Assembly (NCBI RefSeq): GCF_003932755.1
Contig: NZ_CP024202.1
Coordinates: 2,418,001 to 2,482,000, forward strand
DNA: 64,000 nucleotides
Direction: 5' to 3'
Origin: Methylomicrobium sp. wino1
GTDB lineage: Bacteria; Pseudomonadota; Gammaproteobacteria; Methylococcales; Methylomonadaceae
The notes beneath the pieces were generated by a model. It was not told the origin of the DNA. It saw only the letters and a program-made list of their open reading frames with translations, and searched no databases. The position numbers and the translations under genes were made by a program. Of this stretch, positions 1-9,338 are shown piece after piece (within the stretch, counting starts at the first letter, position 1; every line of letters begins with the position of its first letter).

Positions 1-1911
1 GATTTGTTCGATTACTTCGACGCATTGCAAGTGGGACTCACCGCCACGCCGGTGAAGTTCATCAGCCGTAACACCTTCGAACTATTCGACTGCGAAACCA
101 CCGATCCCACCTTCGAGTTTGGCCTCGATGCAGCGATCAATAACGAGCCGCCTTATTTGGTGCCGTTTCGCGTCAAGGATCTCACCACGGATTTCTTACG
201 CGACGGGATTCATTACAACGACCTAACTGAAGCGCAACAACGTCAGCTGGAAGAAGATCTGGGCGAAGAAGAAGCCCGAAACACCACCATTGCCGGCAAA
301 GACATCGGCCGCAAAATCTTTAGTGAAGATACCGACCGTATCATTCTGGAAAATCTCATCAACAACGGCATTAAAGACGAAACCGGTTCTTTAGTGGGTA
401 AGACCATCATCTTTGCCCAGCGCCAAGATCATGCCGAGCACCTGGAAAAGCTATTTTGCAAACTTTACCCGCAATACGGCAGTAAAGTTTGCAAGGTGAT
501 TCATAATGCCATTCCCCATGTGGAAAGCCTGATTAAAGAATTCAAAAAGCCCGACAATGATTTTCGCATCGCCATATCGGTCGATATGGTCGATACCGGT
601 ATCGATGTACCCGAAGTGGTTAATCTGGTCTTTGCCAAACCGGTTAAATCCTGGGTCAAATTCTGGCAGATGATTGGCCGTGGTACTCGCTTGCGCCCAA
701 ACCTGTTCGGACCGGGAAAACACAAAACCGAGTTTTTAATCTTCGATCATTACGGTAATTTCGATTTTTTCGAACAAGAATACCAGGAACCGGAAGACAC
801 GGGAGGCAAGTCGCTATTGCAAACCACCTTCGAAGCGCGCTTGGAACTCGCTCAGGCGGCGCTCAAGCAAAATCATACATCAGCTTTTGATACTGCAATT
901 GAATTGCTCCGCGCCGATATCAACGATTTGCCTGACACCAGTATCGCGGTAAAGCGAGAACTGCGTGCGGTGCATCAGCTCCAGCAAACCGATCTGTTAA
1001 CGACGTTGGATGCAAAAACTCAGCACCTGTTGGCGAATACGATAGCGCCGTTAATGTCGGCCCGGGTCTTACGAGACAAGCACGCTACCGCGCTGGATAA
1101 ACTTATCGCTAACATTGAACGCTGCCTGGTTGAACAAGCCACTTGCTTTGATGATGGTCGCGATCAATTGCTGGCCGAACTCGACAAACTTGCAGTCAAC
1201 ATTCAGGCCGTGCGTCAAAAAGACGCGGTCATTGCCGAGGTGCGTAGTGCTGAATTCTGGCAGCAACCCCGCATCGATAAGCTCGAAACCGCCCGTAAAG
1301 AATTGCGCGGCATTATGAAATACCGGCAATCACATATTGACCCACCTTATACTACGAATACGACTAAAGCCAATGATACCGGGGTAATGGAGACAGATCG
1401 CGATGTTAAAATAGCGGGCGCCAACGAAGCAATGATCTACCGTCGCCGATTGAAAAGCATTTTGGATAACATGATCGCTGCAAATCCAACCCTGCAAAAA
1501 ATACATAAGGGCGAAGTCATCGCCGAATCGGAACTGAAGTCACTGACATCGACTATACTCACCAGCCATCCGGGTGTCAGTCTGGAGAACCTTAACGAAT
1601 TTTATGGGCGCACCGCAGAACAATTGCAGTTGACGGTGCGCGAGTTAATTGGACTCGATCCAGAAGCGATAGAAGACCACTTCAAAGGCTTTCTGCACGA
1701 TCATCCCAGTCTCACCGCGCAGCAAGTGCGATTTTTGAACTTGCTGAAAAACTACATTGCCCAGCACGGCTCCATCGTGGTGGAAAAGCTCTACGAACCG
1801 CCCTTCGACAGCGTCTCGCACGAGGGCATCGATGGGGTATTTAAACCGGATGATGTCAATGATCTGATTACTGTGCTGACACCTTTCTTAAAGCAGGAGG
1901 CACAAGCATGA
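1..1911 (+). CDS. hsdR: Type I restriction enzyme R subunit, C-terminal part (cut by window start)
   Basis: ATP-dependent translocase/restriction subunit of a type I restriction-modification system. The frame is open from base 1, so the N-terminal nuclease domain and first helicase motifs lie outside the window. Visible are helicase motif III (LTATP, about residue 12), a second RecA-like lobe with VDTGIDVPEVVNL near residue 200 and the motif VI arginine-finger segment QMIGRGTRLRP near 225. A long alpha-helical C-terminal region of the kind that docks onto HsdM/HsdS follows. It ends 192 bases before hsdM on the same strand. The helicase assignment is firm; the EcoR124/EcoEI-like subtype is inferred. 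Confidence 0.9.
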   Translation, partial: DLFDYFDALQVGLTATPVKFISRNTFELFDCETTDPTFEFGLDAAINNEPPYLVPFRVKDLTTDFLRDGIHYNDLTEAQQRQLEEDLGEEEARNTTIAGKDIGRKIFSEDTDRIILENLINNGIKDETGSLVGKTIIFAQRQDHAEHLEKLFCKLYPQYGSKVCKVIHNAIPHVESLIKEFKKPDNDFRIAISVDMVDTGIDVPEVVNLVFAKPVKSWVKFWQMIGRGTRLRPNLFGPGKHKTEFLIFDHYGNFDFFEQEYQEPEDTGGKSLLQTTFEARLELAQAALKQNHTSAFDTAIELLRADINDLPDTSIAVKRELRAVHQLQQTDLLTTLDAKTQHLLANTIAPLMSARVLRDKHATALDKLIANIERCLVEQATCFDDGRDQLLAELDKLAVNIQAVRQKDAVIAEVRSAEFWQQPRIDKLETARKELRGIMKYRQSHIDPPYTTNTTKANDTGVMETDRDVKIAGANEAMIYRRRLKSILDNMIAANPTLQKIHKGEVIAESELKSLTSTILTSHPGVSLENLNEFYGRTAEQLQLTVRELIGLDPEAIEDHFKGFLHDHPSLTAQQVRFLNLLKNYIAQHGSIVVEKLYEPPFDSVSHEGIDGVFKPDDVNDLITVLTPFLKQEAQA

Positions 1912-2103
1912 TGGGCAAGCACTCGATCCCGGAAAACCTTTATACTCGTTGTATTTAGCTCGTAGCTCATTCCCAAGCTCTGCTTGGGAATGCCTACCGT
2001 CAAGCTCTGCTTGGAGAAATCTGACCTTTCCAATTCGGGAGACACTGTCTCTCGAATTAAGCTAGGCACACTATTACGTACTAACACGGATTAACAAACA
2101 CAC
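1912..2103. repeat. hsdR-hsdM spacer with two hairpins
   Basis: No gene seen. Two inverted repeats stand in tandem. Positions 1968-1978 and 1982-1992 form an 11-bp perfect stem (arm CATTCCCAAGC) with a 3-base loop. Positions 2032-2044 and 2046-2058 form a 13-bp stem with one G-U pair. Neither is followed by a T-run, so they look like REP-type repeats rather than intrinsic terminators. Part of the first arm (AAGCTCTGCTTGG) recurs at about 2002. Confidence 0.6.
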
Positions 2104-3708
2104 ATGCTAACCGGCCAATTAAGAAACAACATCGACAAACTCTGGGAAAAATTCTGGACCGGGGGAATCACCAACCCCTTAACCGTGATCGAACAAATCA
2201 GCTACCTGATGTTTGCCCGCATGCTGGACATGCAGGAAGATGTGGCGGAACGTAAAGCCGCGCGCACGGGTAAAGACTTTGACCGGCTATTCCCCAACAC
2301 ACATGAAGGCCAACTTTTGCGTTGGAAGAACTTTAAGAACCTCAGCGGTACAGAGCTGCACAAACACCTTAAAAATAACGTTTACCCTAACTTCGCCAAA
2401 CTAGGCCAAAACCCTAATGACGAAGACGGTTTGGGTAACGAAGGCGACGCACTGGAAGCATTGGGTCATATTGGCGAATACATGCAGGATGCCGACCTGG
2501 AAATCAAAAACGAGTCGGTCTTGGTGTCCGCCATCGAAATGGTCGACGAACTGCCGTTGATGCAAAGCGATGTCAAAGGCGATATCTACGAATACCTACT
2601 CAGTAAACTGACCACTGCCGGCATTAACGGGCAGTTCCGCACGCCGCGTCATATTATCGATACAATGATCGAGTTGATCGACCCGCAGCCGAGCGAGGTG
2701 ATCGGCGATCCGGCTTGTGGTACCGCAGGGTTTCTAGCGCGGACCATGGAATACTTAAACCGACAGCATTCCAGCGGCGCCGGTACATTTGAAGACGAAG
2801 ACGGCAACAAGCATTACACCGGCGACTTGTTGGAACCCTACCGTGCCCATATCAACACACAGATGTTTTGGGGCTTCGATTTCGACACCACCATGCTACG
2901 CGTCTCCAGCATGAACATGGCGCTGCATGGCGTCAACGGTGCGAACATTTTGTATCAAGATTCTTTAAGCAAATCCATTAAAGAACACTATCCCAGACAG
3001 GAAGAAAATTTCTTTGATGTGGTGCTAGCGAACCCACCATTCAAAGGCAGCCTGGACGAAACCAACACCAATCCCGATGTGTTGGGCCTGGTCAAAACCA
3101 AGAAAACCGAATTGCTGTTCGTCGCTCATATTTTAAGGGCGCTGAAACTCGGTGGCCGGGCGGCGGTGATCGTACCCGATGGCGTGCTGTTTGGTTCGTC
3201 CAAAGCCCACCAGCAATTACGCCAAGAGCTAATCGACAACAACCAACTCGAAGGCATTGTCAGTCTGCCCAGCGGCGTATTCAAACCCTATGCCGGAGTC
3301 AGTACCGCCATTTTGATATTCACCAAAGGCGGAACCACCGAACGCGTCTGGTTCTACGACCTGCAAGCGGATGGTTATTCCTTAGATGATAAGCGCACAC
3401 CACTGAAAGGCGAGGGGAGTAATGACCTTCCGGACGCCATTGCGCAGTGGAGAAAATACCGGGCCTTAGTGGAAGCGAATGCACCAGCAGCCGAGATTGA
3501 AACAGTTTTTGGTGATAAAACGCAAAAGGCCTTTGTCGTCCATGCCAAAGTCGTTGCCGATAACAAATATGACCTGTCCATCAACCGCTACAAAGAAACG
3601 GTGTATCAGGAAGAACAATATGAAGCGCCCAAGGTGATTTTGCAGAAATTGAAAGCATTGGAAAACGATATTCTCCAGGATTTGGATGAACTGGAGGCCA
3701 TGCTGTGA
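2104..3708 (+). CDS. hsdM: Type I restriction-modification DNA methyltransferase subunit M
   Basis: N6-adenine methyltransferase that partners HsdS for recognition and HsdR for cleavage. The 534 residues fit the family. An N-terminal HsdM_N helical domain spans about 1-150, then the N6_Mtase domain with the AdoMet-binding motif [11 protein letters not shown] near residue 200 and the catalytic motif NPPF near 310 (ANPPFKGS). The gene overlaps the next by four bases (GTGA), indicating translational coupling. The ATG at 2104 has only a weak purine-rich site upstream. No damage is visible and catalytic residues are intact. Confidence 0.95.
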   Translation: MLTGQLRNNIDKLWEKFWTGGITNPLTVIEQISYLMFARMLDMQEDVAERKAARTGKDFDRLFPNTHEGQLLRWKNFKNLSGTELHKHLKNNVYPNFAKLGQNPNDEDGLGNEGDALEALGHIGEYMQDADLEIKNESVLVSAIEMVDELPLMQSDVKGDIYEYLLSKLTTAGINGQFRTPRHIIDTMIELIDPQPSEVIGDPACGTAGFLARTMEYLNRQHSSGAGTFEDEDGNKHYTGDLLEPYRAHINTQMFWGFDFDTTMLRVSSMNMALHGVNGANILYQDSLSKSIKEHYPRQEENFFDVVLANPPFKGSLDETNTNPDVLGLVKTKKTELLFVAHILRALKLGGRAAVIVPDGVLFGSSKAHQQLRQELIDNNQLEGIVSLPSGVFKPYAGVSTAILIFTKGGTTERVWFYDLQADGYSLDDKRTPLKGEGSNDLPDAIAQWRKYRALVEANAPAAEIETVFGDKTQKAFVVHAKVVADNKYDLSINRYKETVYQEEQYEAPKVILQKLKALENDILQDLDELEAML

Positions 3709-4763
3709 CCGAATTGGATATATTGAGCCAAGACAGCGATTACCAGCAATGGCTTCGTGTTCTAAAAGAAACTTTTAGGCAGCGCCAATTAAAAGCCGCC
3801 GTGACGGTCAATACGGCATTGTTGGAGTTTTATTGGCATTTGGGTGGCGAAATCGTAGCCAAGCAGAAAAATAGCCAGTGGGGAGACGGATTACTCAGCC
3901 AGTTAAGCCGAGACTTAATGACGGCCTTTCCGGATATGAAAGGCTTTTCCAAACGCAATTTGGAACAAATTCGCAAGTGGTACCGATACTGGTCAACAGA
4001 CAACGCAATTGCGCAGCAGCCTGTTTCGCAATTGTTTCAGATACCTTGGGGCCATCATATCGCCATCATCAGTAAAAGCCGAAGCCGCGAGGAAGCACTG
4101 TATTATGTGGATAGAACTCTGCAACACGGCTGGAGCCGCAATGTATTGATTCATCAAATCGAAAGCGGGCTGTGGCAACGCGAAGGCCAGTCGCTCAATA
4201 ACTTTGCGCAGACCTTACCCGCACCGCAATCGGACTTGGCCCGCCAAACCCTGAAAGACCCATACCTGTTCGACTTTCTGAGCCTGGAAAAAGATCACAG
4301 CGAACGCGAGCTGGAGCAGGCGCTGGTGGCTCATATTACCCATTTTCTACTGGAGCTGGGAGCCGGTTTCGCATATGTCGGCAAACAAGTGCCTTTGCAG
4401 GTTGGTGAACGGGATTTCTTTCTGGATTTACTTTTCTATCACACTCACTTGCATTGCTATGTGGTGATCGAGCTGAAAACCGGCGACTTCGAACCCGAAC
4501 ATGCCGGTAAGCTGAACTTTTATATCAAAGCGGTGGATGAACAAGTGAAACGTCCCGGTGACCAACCGACCATCGGCATTTTGCTCTGTAAACAAAAGGA
4601 TAAATTAGTGGCGGAATATGCCCTAAGCGACATTAATAAGCCGATGGGCGTATCGGAATATCACCTGACCCAATCATTGCCGGACAACCTGAAAGCCAGC
4701 CTGCCCAGTATTGAAATGATCGAGGCGGAATTGGCGGGAGAGCTAGGAGGAAATGATGAATGA
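3705..4763 (+). CDS. DUF1016 family PD-(D/E)XK nuclease (YhcG-like)
   Basis: Predicted nuclease of the DUF1016/PDDEXK family, 352 residues. The N-terminal DUF1016_N half (about 10-165) contains the recognisable FSKRNLEQIRKWY segment. The C-terminal nuclease fold holds DFFLDLLFYH near 240 and VVIELKTGDF near 260, giving the D...ExK catalytic arrangement. The start is GTG inside the hsdM stop. Members of this family often sit inside type I restriction-modification operons; the role there is not settled. A second, broken relative lies at 19166-19560 in this window. Confidence 0.88.
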   Translation: MTELDILSQDSDYQQWLRVLKETFRQRQLKAAVTVNTALLEFYWHLGGEIVAKQKNSQWGDGLLSQLSRDLMTAFPDMKGFSKRNLEQIRKWYRYWSTDNAIAQQPVSQLFQIPWGHHIAIISKSRSREEALYYVDRTLQHGWSRNVLIHQIESGLWQREGQSLNNFAQTLPAPQSDLARQTLKDPYLFDFLSLEKDHSERELEQALVAHITHFLLELGAGFAYVGKQVPLQVGERDFFLDLLFYHTHLHCYVVIELKTGDFEPEHAGKLNFYIKAVDEQVKRPGDQPTIGILLCKQKDKLVAEYALSDINKPMGVSEYHLTQSLPDNLKASLPSIEMIEAELAGELGGNDE

Positions 4764-4833
4764 AGCGTTATTGATCTGGGTTGGTAGGGTTTCGGTTGCG
4801 GTTGCGGTGAGAATGTTGGAGGGGGTGTTGTGA
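4756..4833 (+). CDS. 25-residue micro-ORF bridging the nuclease gene and hsdS
   Basis: Reads ATG at 4756 to TGA at 4831-4833. Its start lies inside the last codons of the DUF1016 gene (ATGAATGA) and its stop overlaps the hsdS GTG start (GTGA). A strong ribosome-binding site AGGAGG sits at 4745-4750. The peptide begins MNEALLIWVGRV and is mostly hydrophobic, rich in Val and Leu. Ribosomes finishing the nuclease gene could run through it to hsdS. Whether the peptide itself acts, or only couples translation, cannot be told from sequence. Confidence 0.5.
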   Translation: MNEALLIWVGRVSVAVAVRMLEGVL

Positions 4834-5996
4834 GTTGGCCGAAAATACCCGTTAAAGACTTGATGCTTAAACGAGGAGGTTCTATTAACCCTGCGAAGTT
4901 TCCTGAAGAAACATTCGAGCTCCTCAGTATTCCTGCATGTGATAAAGAGCAACCGGAAATACTTAAAGGTAATGAAATAGGCTCTTCAAAATGCTGCGTT
5001 CAGCCTGATGATGTACTGCTTTCAAAAATTGTTCCTCATATCAGAAGATGCTGGATTGTGCCGTCACCTTCTGGCGATTACAGGCAAATTGGTTCTGGGG
5101 AATGGATTATTTTTAGAAGTGACAAAATTTATTCACCTTATTTAAAACACTTTTTGACTTCGGATGTTTTTCATAAGCAATTTATGAATACGACAGCTGG
5201 AGTTGGAGGGTCTTTAATGCGAGCACGTCCAGCCGAAGTGGAGCGCATAGAAATCCCCCTCCCACCACTACCCGAACAAAAACGCATCGCCGCGATACTC
5301 GACAAAGCCGATGCCATCCGCCGCAAACGCCAGCAAGCCATCCAACTTGCCGACGAATTCCTGCGTTCCGTGTTTCTGGACATGTTCGGCGATCCGGTGA
5401 CGAATCCAAAAAAGCTAAATACACATGTGTTGTCAGAATTAGTAAATGTTGTTAGCGGTGCGACTCCTTCCAAAGAAAATGAAAGTTTCTGGATAGGGAA
5501 TTTTCCTTGGATTTCCCCTAAAGACATGAAAACGGTAGAAATATCCGAATCGATTGATCATATATCAGAAAAAGTTTTTGAACTAACAAATTTAAAGAAA
5601 TTGCCTGCACGGTCAATCTTAATTGTCGTCAGAGGAATGATACTAGCGCACACGGTTCCAATCGGAATTACGACGACAAAGGTATCAATTAACCAAGATA
5701 TCAAGGCGTTTGTCTGTGGTGAAAAAATCCTGCCTGAGTTCTTTCTCTGGTGTCTAAAATCCCAACATGATTACCTTCTCTCTAAAGTATCTACTGCTGC
5801 GCACGGAACAAAAAGATTTGAAATGGAGCACATTCTTTCCTTAAAGGTGATCTTGCCTGACATAGAGCAACAAAGTAACTTCGTTAGAATTCGGAATAAA
5901 TTCATTAATACAATCAGTGCGACAAATACGAGCAAATTAGCCAGTACCGCCCTTTGTTCGTCAATTAGCCAAAAAGCCTTCGCTGGTCAACTGTAG
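4830..5996 (+). CDS. hsdS: Type I restriction-modification specificity subunit S
   Basis: DNA-recognition subunit that directs HsdM and HsdR. The 388 residues hold two target-recognition domains. TRD1 (about 1-145) is followed by the central conserved helix PLPPLPEQKRIAAILDKADA, and TRD2 (about 195-345) by the C-terminal repeat ending SQKAFAGQL. The start is GTG (SWPKIPVKDL). The TRD regions are more AT-rich than the central helix coding region, as expected for swapped TRDs. It is intact and belongs with the hsdM at 2104. Confidence 0.92.
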   Translation: MSWPKIPVKDLMLKRGGSINPAKFPEETFELLSIPACDKEQPEILKGNEIGSSKCCVQPDDVLLSKIVPHIRRCWIVPSPSGDYRQIGSGEWIIFRSDKIYSPYLKHFLTSDVFHKQFMNTTAGVGGSLMRARPAEVERIEIPLPPLPEQKRIAAILDKADAIRRKRQQAIQLADEFLRSVFLDMFGDPVTNPKKLNTHVLSELVNVVSGATPSKENESFWIGNFPWISPKDMKTVEISESIDHISEKVFELTNLKKLPARSILIVVRGMILAHTVPIGITTTKVSINQDIKAFVCGEKILPEFFLWCLKSQHDYLLSKVSTAAHGTKRFEMEHILSLKVILPDIEQQSNFVRIRNKFINTISATNTSKLASTALCSSISQKAFAGQL

Positions 5997-6010
5997 GAGT
6001 TTGAAAACAG

Positions 6011-9000
6011 ATGGATTTGTTTGAGCCGCTCAAGAAAGAAATTACTCTTCCCGCTTGGATTGCTCCCAATATTAAAATCGGAAGTAATCGAATTCGACGT
6101 TGTCTTTGTCGATCGATGGTTGTCGAGTTTTGTGTAGCCGATGCAGAGGTTTCCGGCTATTTCGAACTGACGAGCAAGCTCAAATCGCCATTTGACAAAA
6201 TTTACCTGAAAAAATCGAACGGCAGGGGACGGTATCTGGAAGGTACTTTATCGCTGAAAGCTAAGGAATCCTTTGATCTTATCGGGCTATCGAAAGATAC
6301 TCCATTACAGTGGGAGCTGCCACCGACAATAAGACCGGATCAAGTGCCAGATAACATTACTCAGTCATGGCGAGGGCTGTTTCAGTTTAACGAAGAAAAC
6401 ATTGAACACAATATTCTTGGCTTGCGGCGACCTCAGTTAGGGGCACTGCATGCGATATCGGCTTATGTCGCTACAGACAGGGAGTTAGAGCCGGCCACGG
6501 TTGTTTTGCCAACGGGCACAGGAAAGACGGAAACCATGCTGGCCACCCTGGTATACCAGCAATGCCTAAAAATTCTGGTGATCGTACCGTCAGATTCCTT
6601 GAGAAGTCAGATAGCGAACAAATTTCTTTCACTGGGATACCTGCCGGAACTGGGCGTCATACCGCCCGATATTCAGTACCCCTATGTCGCTGTGGTGAAA
6701 TCGGCTCTCGGAAACAGGGTGGAGGCCGCAAATTTAGCGAATGCGTCAAATGTGGTCATCGCGACGACCAATGTTTTAAGCGCAAGTAACTCTGAAGCAG
6801 TCGATGAGCTTTGCCAGAGATGTTCTCACCTGTTCGTTGATGAAGCGCATCATATTTCTGCCAATTCCTGGTTGGCGATCCGTGAGCGTTTTAAAGGCAA
6901 AAAGGTCATTCAATTTACTGCGACACCGTTTCGAAATGACAAAAAAGCTTTAGGCGGGCGAATTATCTATAACTACACCATGGGCGAAGCGCAACGTGCC
7001 GGTTACTTTACCCAGGTCAATTTATTGCCAGTTGAAGAATACTATGCGGATAGTGTCGATCGTGCCATTGCTGAGAAGGCTGTTAATCAATTAAGAAACG
7101 ACCTGAGCAAAGGTTTCGATCACTTGATGATGGCCCGAACTGATAGTAAGAAACGAGCAGAATCCCTTTGGGGCTTATATTTGGCGATCGCTTCCGATTT
7201 AAATCCGATCGTCGTACATTCTGGAATTGGACAGTCCGAAACTAAAAAGCGACTCGACGGTTTACTGTCGAGGCAAACCAAAATTGTGATCTGCGTTGAT
7301 ATGCTCGGAGAGGGCTACGACTTACCGAATTTGAAAATTGCTGCTCTGCATGATTATCACAAAAGCCTTGCCGTAACTTTGCAGTTTATCGGGCGTTTTA
7401 CCCGAGTAAGTTATTTCCAGCAGTTCGGTCAGGCAAGTGTGGTTATGAACGTTGCTGATCCTGCAGTCGAAGGTGCGTTGCAGAATTTGTATGCGCTCGG
7501 CGCCGATTGGGATAGTGTCTTGCGCAGACTATCCGAAGGCAGGATTGAGAGGGAAATACGGCTTCAGGAAGTTGTTGATGCTTTGAAGAACAAGGGGAAT
7601 TTACATAACCAAATATCGCTATGGAATTTGGAGCCTTCGTATACTGCTATACTGTTTCATGCCTCTTGTGAACAATGGGCTCCTGAGCGTTTTACCGAGA
7701 ATCTTCCTAAATTTGACGAGTATTGGCATGCCATTGCAGATGATGAAAATCTACTGGTCGTACTCGCCATTCAAACAACCCCAGTCAAGTGGGGCTCTTA
7801 TAAAGAGCTAAGGGATAGTAATTACAAGCTGCTCATTGCACACTGGGATAAAGAGCGTAAGGCGCTTTTTGTCTTCTCTAATGATTACAAAGCTTTCCGT
7901 GTCGGAAACTTGGTGGAAGCCATTTGTGATGGTCGATGCGAGCTGATAAGCGGAGACCGGATTTTCAATATTTTCGATGGTATTGAGTATCCATTAGCGA
8001 GAAATCTGGGTGCAGCGCAAATCGGTGCAATTAGTTTTACCCAGTATTTCGGTCCAAATGTAACAGAAGGCTTGTCATTAATCGAAGCATCACAATCCAG
8101 CTTGAGTAATATCGCCGCTCTAGGGTATGAGTCGGGCGATCGAGTTATTTGGGGATGTTCGCAGCGCAAGGGAAAAGTCTGGTCGCCACAAAAAGGAGGT
8201 TCGATTGCCGATTGGTGCGATTGGGTCAAAAAAGCATGGGATAAGGTCATTACCGATGCGCCTGGCGGAGAAAACATTACCCGGCATTTCCTTAGACCCT
8301 CGCGTATGCAGAAGCCATATGATGGTCATCCATTATCTGCACAATGGGGCGAGCAATTATTAACCGCATTTGAAGACAAGGTAGATTTTTACTTTGGTAA
8401 AGAAGCCGTACCGTTTTACTTGGTGGATTTGAAGGTTGATGGCAAAGAAAACGATGGGAGTGTACGCATTGTTTTTGCTAGCGACGATTTTTTCTCGATA
8501 TATATATTGGTAATTGGTGGAGACGAATCAGGAAAGGGATACCAATATCGTTTGGTGGATGGTATCGAACTCTCCATTCAAAGAGGGAGTTCGGAGCCAA
8601 TACCTTTACCGGAGTATATGGTTTCAGATCCAGTTACTATCTATTACGCGGACAGCTCCTTCTCTTACAACGCACACCTCGTATCCGTTAACGAAAACGT
8701 CGGGCTTTATCCAAAAGGCGATATATCGGTTTTTGATTGGTCTGGAGTTGATATAAGAAGTGAGTCGATGCGATATGAGAGAGTTTCTAATTCGATCCAA
8801 TGGGCTTACTTTCAGCATATCCAAAACGATTACGATGTGATCGTCAATGATGATGGCTCTGGAGAATCGGCAGATTTAGTTGCCTTAAAGATTTTAGAGG
8901 ATGCAATAGTTTTAACGCTAGTCCACTGCAAATTTTCAGCTGAAGATAATCCCGGAGCAAGACTTAAAGATCTTTACGAGGTTTGCGGGCAAGCTCAACG

Positions 9001-9292
9001 CAGTATTCGCTGGAAACACCTCAATCTCAACTACCTGTACCTTCATGTAAAACGCCGTCAGGAACAATGGCGAACTCGAGGATATTCACGGTTTCTCAAG
9101 GGTGGCATAGAAGATTTGGCTGCGATAAGAGATAGGGCCAGAACGACCGCCTTAAATTTCCACGTGGTTATTGTTCAGCCTGGCTTGAGCGTGCATCAGG
9201 TTACTGATGAAGGACTGAAGTTATTGGGGAGCACCGCTTTATATATTAAAAAGACCACGATGGCTGATTTAAAGGTTATTGGTTCAGCATAG
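6011..9292 (+). CDS. Superfamily 2 helicase with C-terminal nuclease-like domain
   Basis: Large predicted DNA helicase/translocase (1093 residues) placed 14 bases after hsdS. Motif I LPTGTGKTE lies near residue 165, DEAHH (motif II) near 277, FTATPF (motif III) near 300 and QFIGRFTR (motif VI) near 458. After a long middle region, residues about 955-1005 read GESADLVALK then LVHCKFS and DLYEVCGQAQRS. This matches the layout of a PD-(D/E)XK nuclease with H in place of D/E before C-K, or a degenerate one. Likely a component of the defence operon that continues into the next two genes. I recognise the helicase core but no named family. Confidence 0.75.
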   Translation: MDLFEPLKKEITLPAWIAPNIKIGSNRIRRCLCRSMVVEFCVADAEVSGYFELTSKLKSPFDKIYLKKSNGRGRYLEGTLSLKAKESFDLIGLSKDTPLQWELPPTIRPDQVPDNITQSWRGLFQFNEENIEHNILGLRRPQLGALHAISAYVATDRELEPATVVLPTGTGKTETMLATLVYQQCLKILVIVPSDSLRSQIANKFLSLGYLPELGVIPPDIQYPYVAVVKSALGNRVEAANLANASNVVIATTNVLSASNSEAVDELCQRCSHLFVDEAHHISANSWLAIRERFKGKKVIQFTATPFRNDKKALGGRIIYNYTMGEAQRAGYFTQVNLLPVEEYYADSVDRAIAEKAVNQLRNDLSKGFDHLMMARTDSKKRAESLWGLYLAIASDLNPIVVHSGIGQSETKKRLDGLLSRQTKIVICVDMLGEGYDLPNLKIAALHDYHKSLAVTLQFIGRFTRVSYFQQFGQASVVMNVADPAVEGALQNLYALGADWDSVLRRLSEGRIEREIRLQEVVDALKNKGNLHNQISLWNLEPSYTAILFHASCEQWAPERFTENLPKFDEYWHAIADDENLLVVLAIQTTPVKWGSYKELRDSNYKLLIAHWDKERKALFVFSNDYKAFRVGNLVEAICDGRCELISGDRIFNIFDGIEYPLARNLGAAQIGAISFTQYFGPNVTEGLSLIEASQSSLSNIAALGYESGDRVIWGCSQRKGKVWSPQKGGSIADWCDWVKKAWDKVITDAPGGENITRHFLRPSRMQKPYDGHPLSAQWGEQLLTAFEDKVDFYFGKEAVPFYLVDLKVDGKENDGSVRIVFASDDFFSIYILVIGGDESGKGYQYRLVDGIELSIQRGSSEPIPLPEYMVSDPVTIYYADSSFSYNAHLVSVNENVGLYPKGDISVFDWSGVDIRSESMRYERVSNSIQWAYFQHIQNDYDVIVNDDGSGESADLVALKILEDAIVLTLVHCKFSAEDNPGARLKDLYEVCGQAQRSIRWKHLNLNYLYLHVKRRQEQWRTRGYSRFLKGGIEDLAAIRDRARTTALNFHVVIVQPGLSVHQVTDEGLKLLGSTALYIKKTTMADLKVIGSA

Positions 9293-9338
9293 GGGAAATT
9301 CTAATTTATGAAAATAAAAAGAATCAGTAAAAACGAGG

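Noticed and set aside
8120-8363. Short frames on both strands inside the operon helicase
   Set aside because: Fully inside a well-supported gene, no start signals.
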